Shown piece after piece: positions 1 through 8,092 of a stretch of DNA of 64,000 nucleotides. Positions within the stretch are counted from its first letter, which is position 1; each line of letters begins with the position of its first letter. Source of the stretch: CAIVAT01 sp049317265 (GTDB taxonomy: Bacteria > Bacteroidota > Bacteroidia > Bacteroidales > FEN-979). The position numbers and the translations under genes are program-made. The stretch lies in the NCBI GenBank assembly GCA_049317265.1, contig JBMOIP010000011.1, forward strand, positions 35,065 through 99,064, in the 5' to 3' direction. The notes beneath the pieces were generated by a model. That model worked only from the letters and a program-made list of their open reading frames with translations. It did no database searches and was not told where the DNA came from.

Positions 1-905
1 TTGTTGAGATCATTCCCTCCCGTGGCATCAACATAGTAGGTGATAATCCCGGGACTGAGGGTTGTAGCCGAAGCCTCATTGGAATACGCTGAATTTCCTG
101 CAAGGTTATAGGCATAAACCCTGTAGGTCACATTGGTACTTATCGGAAGTCCGGTATTTGACCATGAAGTGAACCCGGACCCAACGCTCGCCACCTCGGA
201 AAATGCATTTTGTCCGGTCCTGCTTTCGATTTTATACCCTGATTCGTTCGTGGCATTATCAATCCAGGAGAGGTCAATCTGGCTTACAGAAACAGGGGTG
301 GCTAAAAGTCCGGTGGGAGCCAGGGGGACGGTAATGTTCCCGTTCATCACAAGTTCCGGTTTATTTGCCAATGCATCCCGGCTGCTGAAAAGGATGGTTG
401 AGGAGGTAATCGCGGCAGAATACAAGACGATGCTTATCACCTTGTCATTTGCTCCAAACTGGCTTTGCACATAGGAGGTGATGTCCCATTCATAATAACC
501 CGGCGCTGCAAGCAGGGACGAACTGGCAATGATGGTTCCCTCCGCCGGGGCATTGTTCCATGTAATACCGGTTTCAGTCCATGCGTCAGAAACCTGGTGT
601 GCATTCATCACTACAGCAACAGATGAAGATGCATACATCCTCACAATGGCACTGGTTACCACACTGATCCCTGAGGAGGCAAGGTCAAACTTCACATAGG
701 ACTTACGGAAATTGGAAGACGTTCCTTTTTTGACAATAAGATCTGCACCAAGACCATAATTCGTGTTTGCGTTAACATCATGGATGTAGGAATCCGCCGA
801 AGGATTGAAGGTTTGTCCCCGGATAATTACAGGCAATATAAACAACCAGGTGTTGAACAGCAGGAAAAAAGCAAGGGATTTTGACAATATCTGTTTGTGC
901 TTCAT
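1..905 (-). CDS. Secreted CBM96/DNRLRE - Fn3 - beta-helix protein, 3' end beyond window
   Basis: The reading frame is open from an ATG at 905 to the left edge (about 301 residues visible, no stop). It starts with a signal peptide (MKHKQILSKSLAFFLLFN..., cleavage near IRGQ). Residues about 34-190 match the DNRLRE/CBM96 module (PSADSYIHD, KSYVKFDLA, YYEWDITSYVQSQ), known from carbohydrate-binding proteins. A fibronectin type III domain follows (APTGLLATPVSVSQIDLSW... to YSNEASATTL). The last visible residues, YYVDATGGNDLN, are the opening signature of the right-handed beta-helix domain also seen in the gene at 1898-3790. It is the last visible gene of the locus and starts 9 bp after the chaperone-like gene ends, so it is almost certainly cotranscribed. 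A T9SS tail is expected past the edge but cannot be seen. It is probably a surface polysaccharide lyase or binding protein; the substrate is unknown. Confidence 0.85.
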   Translation of the reverse strand, partial: MKHKQILSKSLAFFLLFNTWLFILPVIIRGQTFNPSADSYIHDVNANTNYGLGADLIVKKGTSSNFRKSYVKFDLASSGISVVTSAIVRMYASSSVAVVMNAHQVSDAWTETGITWNNAPAEGTIIASSSLLAAPGYYEWDITSYVQSQFGANDKVISIVLYSAAITSSTILFSSRDALANKPELVMNGNITVPLAPTGLLATPVSVSQIDLSWIDNATNESGYKIESRTGQNAFSEVASVGSGFTSWSNTGLPISTNVTYRVYAYNLAGNSAYSNEASATTLSPGIITYYVDATGGNDLN

Positions 906-914
906 GTTATTATG

Positions 915-1901
915 CTAAAATCGTATGTTGTTATAGACAGCCTTGTTTATTTTACAAACTGCCTCTTTAACCGCCAGATGAAGATAGGCTTCATATTTGC
1001 GGTCAACCAGAATAATCCTGATCGCGGTTTTGCAACTCTCAAAGCTCCTGTAACCCAATGGCACTTTTTCAATCACCCGGATTATATAGCTTGTACCATT
1101 CAACGCGATCTCACCGCTGTCCTCTCCTGCCAGCAGTTTCCCGGAAGCTGCTTTCGCCATTGATCTCACCATCTCTTCCTCCTCCGGGGTATAAAGGGAA
1201 TCATTGAAGACCAGGACACTTTCCGATTCAACGATCTTCTTCATCTTGCCGGGACTGTCTTCAATCGCAACTTCCTTCAGCTTTGCAAGCCTGACCCTGG
1301 TATAATACCCTTTCCGGAAAAGAGTGTCTTTCTGGTTTTCATATATCTCCTTAAGCTCTTTGTCTGAAACTTTGAAGAGGGATGTAGCCAGAAATTCCTT
1401 CAGTTTATTAACCATATTGCTGAAAAGGTAGTTGTAATAGACCTCTTCACTATATTGCACCGGTCCGTAAATAATCTTGCCCGATTGTTTTGCAGCAAGT
1501 CTGCGGCTGTTTTCAATTTTCAGCGCATTCAGAAATCCTTTATAACTGATGTCGGAAACCAGGCCCGCTTTTTTGGCGCTGATCTGCTGTACCTTGATTT
1601 GCAACATGGTATCAAGGGTTCGTTCTTTCAGCGCCGCGGAAGGGGTTTTCCCGTCATATTCTCGGGTCCAGAACTCACTGCCATACTCAGCCCCGTATTT
1701 TGTACGAAATTCACTGATAATTAATGGCCTGAGCGCTTTTGCATGCAACAGAAATTCGGGGGTGGCGATTTCTTCTCCGTTTACTTCGGCAACAGCGGAG
1801 GTATCAGGCAAATTGAGTGTCAAAAAACCGGAAGATGCAAGGCAGTGTGCCTGCATCAACAAGGTAAGAAGAATGCAATTAACGAAAACCCTTTCTGTCA
1901 T
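915..1901 (-). CDS. SurA/PpiC-like periplasmic chaperone
   Basis: A 328-residue secreted protein with an N-terminal signal peptide (MTERVFVNCILLTLLMQAHCLA). The body is helical and charged, with the SurA N-terminal style: AEVNGEEIATPEFLLHAKALRP, then LKERTLDTMLQIKVQQISAKKAGL. The C-terminal half (VSDKELKEIYENQKDTLF, LNGTSYIIRVIEKVPLGYRSF) resembles a degenerate parvulin/PpiC region followed by the closing helix; classical parvulin active-site motifs are not evident. The start codon overlaps the stop of the upstream beta-helix gene (ATGA), implying translational coupling, and another beta-helix gene starts 9 bp downstream. From this context I infer a dedicated periplasmic foldase or holdase for the large exported beta-helix proteins. 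The family assignment is moderate because the catalytic domain is divergent. Confidence 0.7.
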   Translation of the reverse strand: MTERVFVNCILLTLLMQAHCLASSGFLTLNLPDTSAVAEVNGEEIATPEFLLHAKALRPLIISEFRTKYGAEYGSEFWTREYDGKTPSAALKERTLDTMLQIKVQQISAKKAGLVSDISYKGFLNALKIENSRRLAAKQSGKIIYGPVQYSEEVYYNYLFSNMVNKLKEFLATSLFKVSDKELKEIYENQKDTLFRKGYYTRVRLAKLKEVAIEDSPGKMKKIVESESVLVFNDSLYTPEEEEMVRSMAKAASGKLLAGEDSGEIALNGTSYIIRVIEKVPLGYRSFESCKTAIRIILVDRKYEAYLHLAVKEAVCKINKAVYNNIRF

Positions 1902-3790
1902 TGCTTTAAAATTCTGGTTGTTGCCGTCTTTTCACCGGAGTGAACCCGCAATAAATAAGCCCCTGCCGGAAGCGATGCTAAAGATAGGGAATGTTTCAAA
2001 CCACTTCTAAAAGTTGCTGAAAGTACCCTTTCTCCAAAAACTCCATAAACGTCGGCGTTGATCTGCGAATTTCCGCCAAAATCATCAAGATTAAACGTGA
2101 ATAACCCGGAGGTGGGATTCGGATAAACCGAAAAACCGGCTTGACCCTGTCCCTTCGGGAACGTGCGATCCTCCCGAACAGAAACCGTATTCGGGTTGAA
2201 TTCATTGGCACCGATATCTGGAGCCCCGAAATAGAGTTGATTTCCCCAGAAATCCTTTCCCCCGTTGCCCGGGATCACCTTTCCGGTATTGATACAAGAT
2301 GAATTCTCCTTCAATTTGTAACCATTCAGGGTGTTGATCCCATTGCCTCCTGTTCCGGGACCCACGAGTTTTGGGTCACCCGTAACCTTATGCAGGTCGG
2401 CAGGCTCGGTGGTAGGATGTACTCCATAAAAGCAGTTGTACTCAACGGTCCGGTTATAATCCGGATCAAAATCGTAACTCGCCGTAGGACTTTGATTATA
2501 GATCAGGTTGTTCTGAAAAGTATAGGCCCTGGTTCCGCTTCCGCCATTGTTGCGCTCTGAAATGATAATGGGCGCCAGGTCTGCATCACAATACACCGTG
2601 TTGTTGTAAATAAAAACCGAAGTTACCGGGTAGTTGATGCAGAAAATAATGCCGGCATCGTTCTGACTTATATTATACCTGCAGATCACATTCTCGTCGG
2701 CCTGAACAGTACAGGTCCAGAACAATCCATGCGCGTTGTCATGGCTGTAATTGTATTGCCATGTGGTGTTTGGCGACCTGAGATCGGCATCGTACAGGCT
2801 GCCGTCAGCATCAGGCGAATGGTTGCCATAACCTTCATTATATTGAAAAACAGTGCCGGTGCAGGCAGCGGAAAAAATGGTATTCCCGCTGATTCCGTTG
2901 GCAGTATTATAGCACAGGTTGTTCTCAACCACTCCACCCTCGAACAGCCGGATGATCATCGCATTCTTGGAGATGGCCGAAATCGTGTTATTCCGGATCA
3001 CCGCATTGGTGATTTTTATAGCGTTCCATTCCGCAGAGTAAGGATCAAACCCATCTCCGGCGACGCATTCGGTGATGATTCCCTGGTTGTCGCAGGAGGT
3101 GATCACGCAATTTTCCACCAGGATGTCATTGAAATGGGTATCCTTGCCCGAAGCGTCCACAATGCCAAAACCGATGCCCCCTGTCCTTTTTTCGGGACGG
3201 CCCTGCCCTACCAAACCCTTGATATTATGGATATTCAGGTTTCGCAGATAGATATGACTGGCTGTTCCGAAGTTTTTGGCTTCAATTCTCACCCCGCGAC
3301 GGTCAGCGCCCGATGAAGCATTGTTGGTGATCTCCAGGTTGCTGATCTCCCAGTATTGCTGATTATAGAGATAAACCACCCCTGTCCCGGTCATTCCATT
3401 GCCATCAATCAGTGGTTTGTTTCCTTCTCCATACATGTCTATGACAATCGGGTTTCCATTCGATCCTGAGCCTTTGGGGTAGAGTTTGCCAGTCCAGGCC
3501 TCCCCGGCCTTGAAAAGAATCCTGTCACCCCCCGAAAAAGTAGTTCCGCTAACTTTGGTAAGGGTTTTCCAGGCTGAGGAAGGTGACAATCCGTTGTTCC
3601 CATCATTACCTCCTGTGGCATCCACATAATAAGAAGTTGTTCCTCCTTTTGTTCCTGCTGTTACAGAAGGCGCCAAGGATCCACAACCGGCAACCGGTCC
3701 AAAAACCTGGGATTTACCCTCGGTTATTGCAAATGATAATGTCGAAATACAGGCTATCAATAAAAATACATTTCTCACCATGGATCCCAA
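1898..3790 (-). CDS. Secreted right-handed beta-helix protein with T9SS tail
   Basis: A 630-residue protein with a signal peptide (start at residue 1, or more naturally at Met4, MVRNVFLLIACISTLSFA). From about residue 53 it shows the beta-helix entry motif YYVDATGGNDGNNGLSP and SAWKTLTKV, then many short N-rich turns (NLEITNNAS, NLNIHNIKG, ENCVITSCDNQGI, YNYSHDNAHGLFW). This is the parallel beta-helix fold found in polysaccharide lyases and related enzymes. About the last 75 residues are a T9SS type A sorting domain (FSVYPNPTSGLFTF ... LPAGAYLLRVHSG ... RILKQ). It lies 56 bp after the esterase gene and overlaps the next gene by 4 bp. Unlike the other two beta-helix genes here it has no CBM96 module. 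The likely role is lyase or binding protein at the cell surface; the reaction is not assignable from sequence alone. Confidence 0.85.
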   Translation of the reverse strand: MGSMVRNVFLLIACISTLSFAITEGKSQVFGPVAGCGSLAPSVTAGTKGGTTSYYVDATGGNDGNNGLSPSSAWKTLTKVSGTTFSGGDRILFKAGEAWTGKLYPKGSGSNGNPIVIDMYGEGNKPLIDGNGMTGTGVVYLYNQQYWEISNLEITNNASSGADRRGVRIEAKNFGTASHIYLRNLNIHNIKGLVGQGRPEKRTGGIGFGIVDASGKDTHFNDILVENCVITSCDNQGIITECVAGDGFDPYSAEWNAIKITNAVIRNNTISAISKNAMIIRLFEGGVVENNLCYNTANGISGNTIFSAACTGTVFQYNEGYGNHSPDADGSLYDADLRSPNTTWQYNYSHDNAHGLFWTCTVQADENVICRYNISQNDAGIIFCINYPVTSVFIYNNTVYCDADLAPIIISERNNGGSGTRAYTFQNNLIYNQSPTASYDFDPDYNRTVEYNCFYGVHPTTEPADLHKVTGDPKLVGPGTGGNGINTLNGYKLKENSSCINTGKVIPGNGGKDFWGNQLYFGAPDIGANEFNPNTVSVREDRTFPKGQGQAGFSVYPNPTSGLFTFNLDDFGGNSQINADVYGVFGERVLSATFRSGLKHSLSLASLPAGAYLLRVHSGEKTATTRILKQ

Positions 3791-3846
3791 AAATTGAATC
3801 TGTTCGATAACTCCTTTTTCTATTGCAGAAAGGACGACCAGAATGT

Positions 3847-6800
3847 TTATTGTTTGATGATCTTGATTGTTTCGACCTTTTCTCCCGCAACAATCCTGAC
3901 AATATAAATTCCTGCAGGATATCCTGCCAGTGAAAAAACATGACTGCTTTCTCCTGTCAGATCAGCTGAAAATACTTTTTGTCCCTGCATTCCATAACCC
4001 ACGGTATAAACCCTGCAATCCGGAGGCGCATTTGTTACTCCAATGGTAAAACTACCTGTCGTTGGATTTGGGTAGAGTTTCACCAAGGACAGATCAGATA
4101 TCACAGGTAATTCCGGATTATTTTCAGTGCTCATCACCATATTTGCTGACTTCATTCCACACCATGAGCCATTTGTGGTGATATATCCTTTCATATATCC
4201 CCCTGGCAAAACCCTGGTACCGGGGAGGTAAACGATGTTCAAACCGGCAATCATGGTAACCTGGCCTCCGTTTTCAACAACAAATTCGCTGGGTGTGCCG
4301 GCAACCGTTATCGTATTGACAGCATTGTAGCATATTGTTTGAGTGATGTCGCCAGCCAGGTTAAGATTTGCCGGCACAGCAGGAGCCGCTGTAGTTACTG
4401 CGACCCTGGTCGGAATGGGCTGGAGTTTAAATGCTGCATTTTCCGCCGTGAAATAGAGATCATAGGAAGTAGATCCGGTAAGTCCCGTGACAGAAGTTGA
4501 GTATTCAGTTTTTCCGGAGGCACATGTGATGGAACCTTTCAGATTGGCGGCAAGGGTAACCCCGGCCGCATTTTTCCCAGCCTTTACCTGTGCAGAGGTG
4601 GGTGCCGCAGCGCCTGCAGGCAGCACAACGTACCAGGAGGTACCGGGCACATTTAAATCAACCTTTGCTGTGAAGCCAGTGGATGTGATGTTATCGGCTT
4701 TTGGCCAGCCGGCTGATCCGGAATATCCTGAGAATCCTGTGGCATTGTAAGTACTTACCCGGTAAGTATAGGAGGTTGCAAGGGCGTTTACTTTACTCCA
4801 CTCCTGTGCGAAAAAGGAGGCAACCCAGGCAGATATTTCCGTTTCATGACCAAGGCAACTATGGGTGGCACCCGGGATGATATGAAGTTCACTCGTTACA
4901 CCCGTTGAGGTGAGGGTATCGTCGAGGTCGATGCTGTTTTGAGGCAAAATGGTCACGTCGGCACTGCCATGGACCAGGATGGTTGGAATATCAGTCGGCT
5001 GAAGATACGGATACACCCAGCCCCTCATTTCCGGTTCAAGACCACCCCACAGTGTTGCATTTGCAATGATGCCGGTTTTATTCCAAGGAGTTGTGAGATA
5101 CTGATTTTCAGGTGGATATTGTGCTGTTGGGTCGGGTCCGTTGAACTGGCAAACGGTTTGGGTTGTCCTGCCTCCGGCCGAACCACCCGCAACAAAGATA
5201 AGGTTTGGATCGATCCTATAGGTCGCTGCATTGGCCTTCACCCAGCTGATTGCCGCATTGGCATCACGGGCAGCATCCTGCAGTGCAGGGAACTCCGATG
5301 CCTGGGTAGGCATGGCTGATGCATCACGCAGACGATAATCGATTGACATGCAAACATATCCACGCTTTGCAAACCTTGTGCTATAATCTACGATGTAACC
5401 CTGCGTACGATAGGAGTCGGTTCTGAAACCGCCTCCATGGATCCATATGATCATCGGCCGGGCAAGCGTTGTGTCGCCGGTTGGTTCATAAACATCCAGG
5501 TATAACGAGGTAGGCACTCCCTGGTAGTTCACCACATCGGCAAACTTCACGGTGGAGGTTACGGTTACGGCCCCAAAACGGTCGGCCGGTATGAAGGTAT
5601 TGGGATCTAACCCGGGAATGTTGTTGGTACGGCCTGTGACATTGGCTGCGGTATTGGCTACTACGGCAAACAATCCACCGGCAGGCTTCCGTTCTACCCT
5701 GAATCCCGTTTCATTGGCATTGTTATCAGCCCAGTTCAAGGTTACATGGGCTCCTGGTATTTGCACAGCCGTAAGGTTTGATGGGGCAGAGAGCGAATCG
5801 GAGAGGCTGACGGTATAAGTGTTGGTATTCACACCGTTTTGCGCCGTTACAAGCACCGAGGCGACTCCGGGTAATCCCGGGGCATTTGTTACGATGGCTG
5901 TTGCTCCCGGCTGTTTTGTGGTTACGGTTACCGGTGGGACTACCACTGTACCGGGTGCCAATATAAGGTTATAGTTATAAATGTTGGAAGCAAATCCCGG
6001 AACAGTTGTTCCCCCGACTTTCAGATCGCTCAGACTTGCATCGGCCATCGGATTCATGGTAAGGCTTATGTCGTCAATATAAAACAATCCTGTTGCTGTT
6101 GTACCTGTAATGGCAGATCCACGGAGCCGAATCTTCAGGGAAGGGCTGTTGTCGTTTACAGCCACTGTTACCTGGTGCCAGATGGCGGTGCTTCCGGTCA
6201 TCGGCATGGGATCGGTACTGATGGTCGTCCAGTCAGTTCCTCCATTGATTGATTTTTCAATGTAGAGATGCAGCTGGCTGGCCAGGTTGTTATCGAGTAC
6301 TCTCACATAAAATACCAGGATGCCCGCTGTGTTGCAGGTAGGTGTTTCAAGTACTCCCCCATCGGTCGGAGCCGTCCATTTGAACTTCGGGCATGACAAT
6401 CCGGGTGCATATAGTCCAACACCGTTAGATGATGAAGTGCTGATGTTGCCGGTATACGACCAGTTTGCCGGTGGAAAAGTCGCAAATCCCTCTTTGAAAT
6501 GGTACGCCTGCCCGGTTGAAATGCTAAAAAGCACCGAGTAAGTTTTAGTCGTAACCCCGTCCTGGGCAGTGACAACCACTGTCCCGGTCCGCTGACCCGT
6601 CGTACCCGTCAGATTCGATGGCGGTGTAATCACCATGGTTGCACTGGCAGAGGTGGTAATAGCCGCCATTGTCAATGAGGTAACTTCCACAGGCAATTCC
6701 ATCGTATAATTGATTGTAGCCGGGGCAAATCCGGTTACGAGGATGCTCTGGCTGCCGCCTGCCTGTAACCACTTCAGGGTGCTCAATGTTGCATCGCTGC

Positions 6801-7956
6801 TTGGAGTGGCAATGGTAAACAATACAGTATAAGTGAGTTGTGTAATGCCATCCTGGGCGGTCACCAATAAAATGGTACTGCCAGGAAGTGATGAAGCTGG
6901 TGTGATTGCAACGGTTGCAAGTCCGAAGGTTGGGGTGGCAGTTACGGATGGAACTGTCATTGTTCCGTAAGGCAGTTCAACATTGTAAGTTAAGGTGCCG
7001 GAGCTAAACCCAGCCACGGTAACCCCGTTAACCGCTATGTCGCTCAGGGTGGCATCGCTGTTGATGGTATTTGCCATGGTCGTGAAAGTGGCGCTCTGTG
7101 TTCCGGATTCATTTCCAAGACCATCTTCCACCGGGCCAACTGATAGGTAATACAACTGAGTATAGGCAAGTGAAGCTGAAGGGACTACCGTGATGATCGT
7201 TTTTGCATCGTTGATGGTTGCATTGAACGGAACATTGCTGCCAGAGGCGTTGGTTGTTTTAAACGAGACAAGCGTTGGCAGGTCGGCATTCGTAACTGTT
7301 GCCCCATTGATCATTTGTACCGGCTCGTTGAAGGTTATGGTGGGGTTGACATTGACTAAAACTCCGGTCGATCCGTCTGCAGGTAAAAAGGTTGCAGCCG
7401 GTCCCGATGTTTCCGGAGTGCCTGTAAGAATAGCATTGTCCAGTCTCAGGTTCTGTCCCGTGGAGGTTGGGGCGTTGGTTTTGTATATCTGTATCAATAC
7501 GTTGGGGGCGTTCTCGCAGGAAGCTGGAAATACAGGGGTGGTGCGTGTTGTATTCGTTAACGGCGGTACATAATCAGCCACGAGGGTGGTCCAGTTAGTC
7601 CCGTCGGGACTGACGCGAACCAGGAAATTCCCCATCAGGACATTAGAGCCACGCTCGCAGTAGGAAAAAGCAATATTGGCATACCCTGTCGTGTTAACCG
7701 TGAACTGGTAATAATCACCTATTGACCAATAGGAGCCCTGGTACATTTTAGCCCCTTCACATGGTGTTGTGGTGTTGAAATTCAACCCTCCCACGCCTTG
7801 GGATACAAACGACGGGGTGCCGACAGCATTTTCCAGGGATGGAGTTAATACATCCTCAAAGGTAAACTGAAAAATGGTTGTCTGCCCGATGCCCTGAATG
7901 GAAATCAAGAATATGGTAATGAGTAGTAAGCTCATCCTGCTAAAAATATTTGCCAT
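3847..7956 (-). CDS. Multidomain T9SS-secreted esterase, catalytic domain nested in an Fn3 domain
   Basis: 1369 residues with a signal peptide (MANIFSRMSLLLITIFLISIQGIGQ). Domains in order: N-terminal jelly-roll-like region (about 25-180), SbsA-type Ig (about 187-295, PADGSTGVLVNVNPTITF), two cadherin-like beta-sandwich repeats (DATLSDIAVNG..., DATLSTLKWLQAG...), an MAM/choice-of-anchor-like sandwich (about 490-640), a third beta-sandwich (DASLSDLKVGG), then an Fn3 domain (about 724-1083) interrupted by an alpha/beta-hydrolase of about 270 residues. The hydrolase has HGGGF (840-844, oxyanion), GGSAGG with Ser926, a likely Asp1000 (HGSADVTI) and His1032 (GATHS), as in BD-FAE/Est acetyl-xylan-type esterases. 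A further Fn3-like domain and a T9SS tail (LYPNPTTGSF ... AGIYIVRIVAG ... IIKQ) close it. It is the first gene after a 136-bp regulatory gap downstream of the HTCS. It probably removes acyl groups from the target polysaccharide at the cell surface. Confidence 0.88.
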   Translation of the reverse strand: MANIFSRMSLLLITIFLISIQGIGQTTIFQFTFEDVLTPSLENAVGTPSFVSQGVGGLNFNTTTPCEGAKMYQGSYWSIGDYYQFTVNTTGYANIAFSYCERGSNVLMGNFLVRVSPDGTNWTTLVADYVPPLTNTTRTTPVFPASCENAPNVLIQIYKTNAPTSTGQNLRLDNAILTGTPETSGPAATFLPADGSTGVLVNVNPTITFNEPVQMINGATVTNADLPTLVSFKTTNASGSNVPFNATINDAKTIITVVPSASLAYTQLYYLSVGPVEDGLGNESGTQSATFTTMANTINSDATLSDIAVNGVTVAGFSSGTLTYNVELPYGTMTVPSVTATPTFGLATVAITPASSLPGSTILLVTAQDGITQLTYTVLFTIATPSSDATLSTLKWLQAGGSQSILVTGFAPATINYTMELPVEVTSLTMAAITTSASATMVITPPSNLTGTTGQRTGTVVVTAQDGVTTKTYSVLFSISTGQAYHFKEGFATFPPANWSYTGNISTSSSNGVGLYAPGLSCPKFKWTAPTDGGVLETPTCNTAGILVFYVRVLDNNLASQLHLYIEKSINGGTDWTTISTDPMPMTGSTAIWHQVTVAVNDNSPSLKIRLRGSAITGTTATGLFYIDDISLTMNPMADASLSDLKVGGTTVPGFASNIYNYNLILAPGTVVVPPVTVTTKQPGATAIVTNAPGLPGVASVLVTAQNGVNTNTYTVSLSDSLSAPSNLTAVQIPGAHVTLNWADNNANETGFRVERKPAGGLFAVVANTAANVTGRTNNIPGLDPNTFIPADRFGAVTVTSTVKFADVVNYQGVPTSLYLDVYEPTGDTTLARPMIIWIHGGGFRTDSYRTQGYIVDYSTRFAKRGYVCMSIDYRLRDASAMPTQASEFPALQDAARDANAAISWVKANAATYRIDPNLIFVAGGSAGGRTTQTVCQFNGPDPTAQYPPENQYLTTPWNKTGIIANATLWGGLEPEMRGWVYPYLQPTDIPTILVHGSADVTILPQNSIDLDDTLTSTGVTSELHIIPGATHSCLGHETEISAWVASFFAQEWSKVNALATSYTYRVSTYNATGFSGYSGSAGWPKADNITSTGFTAKVDLNVPGTSWYVVLPAGAAAPTSAQVKAGKNAAGVTLAANLKGSITCASGKTEYSTSVTGLTGSTSYDLYFTAENAAFKLQPIPTRVAVTTAAPAVPANLNLAGDITQTICYNAVNTITVAGTPSEFVVENGGQVTMIAGLNIVYLPGTRVLPGGYMKGYITTNGSWCGMKSANMVMSTENNPELPVISDLSLVKLYPNPTTGSFTIGVTNAPPDCRVYTVGYGMQGQKVFSADLTGESSHVFSLAGYPAGIYIVRIVAGEKVETIKIIKQ

Positions 7957-8001
7957 AATCGTAAAATTTAAAGTTACCCCGGTTTTCGGGAATTAATTTC
8001 C

Positions 8002-8072
8002 CGCTAAATTACCGCATGCAAGGGCAAATGAAGTTTCAGAATTGTTCAATTCCGTTCTTTGATTGTTCAAAG
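8002..8072 (-). promoter_or_regulatory. Candidate HTCS operator plus promoter for the esterase operon
   Basis: On the minus strand two 17-bp half-sites begin at 8070 and 8049, exactly 21 bp apart; both start with TTGAACAAT and end in GAAC or GAAAC. After 29 bp comes TAATTTAGCG (8011-8002), a -7-like box one base off TAnnTTTG, about 46 bp before the esterase start. The same arrangement with the same spacings lies upstream of susC. In addition each half-site here sits in a local dyad: GAATTG-tt-CAATTC (8039-8052) and CTTTGA-ttgt-TCAAAG (8057-8072). Two direct half-sites two helical turns apart just upstream of a promoter fit an AraC-type activator, and the HTCS gene is next door. Confidence 0.6.
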
Positions 8073-8092
8073 GCATTCAAGGTGGACTATAA

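Noticed and set aside
2729..3316. 195-residue plus-strand frame inside the beta-helix gene
   Set aside because: Antisense to a well-supported coding region and without recognisable domains.
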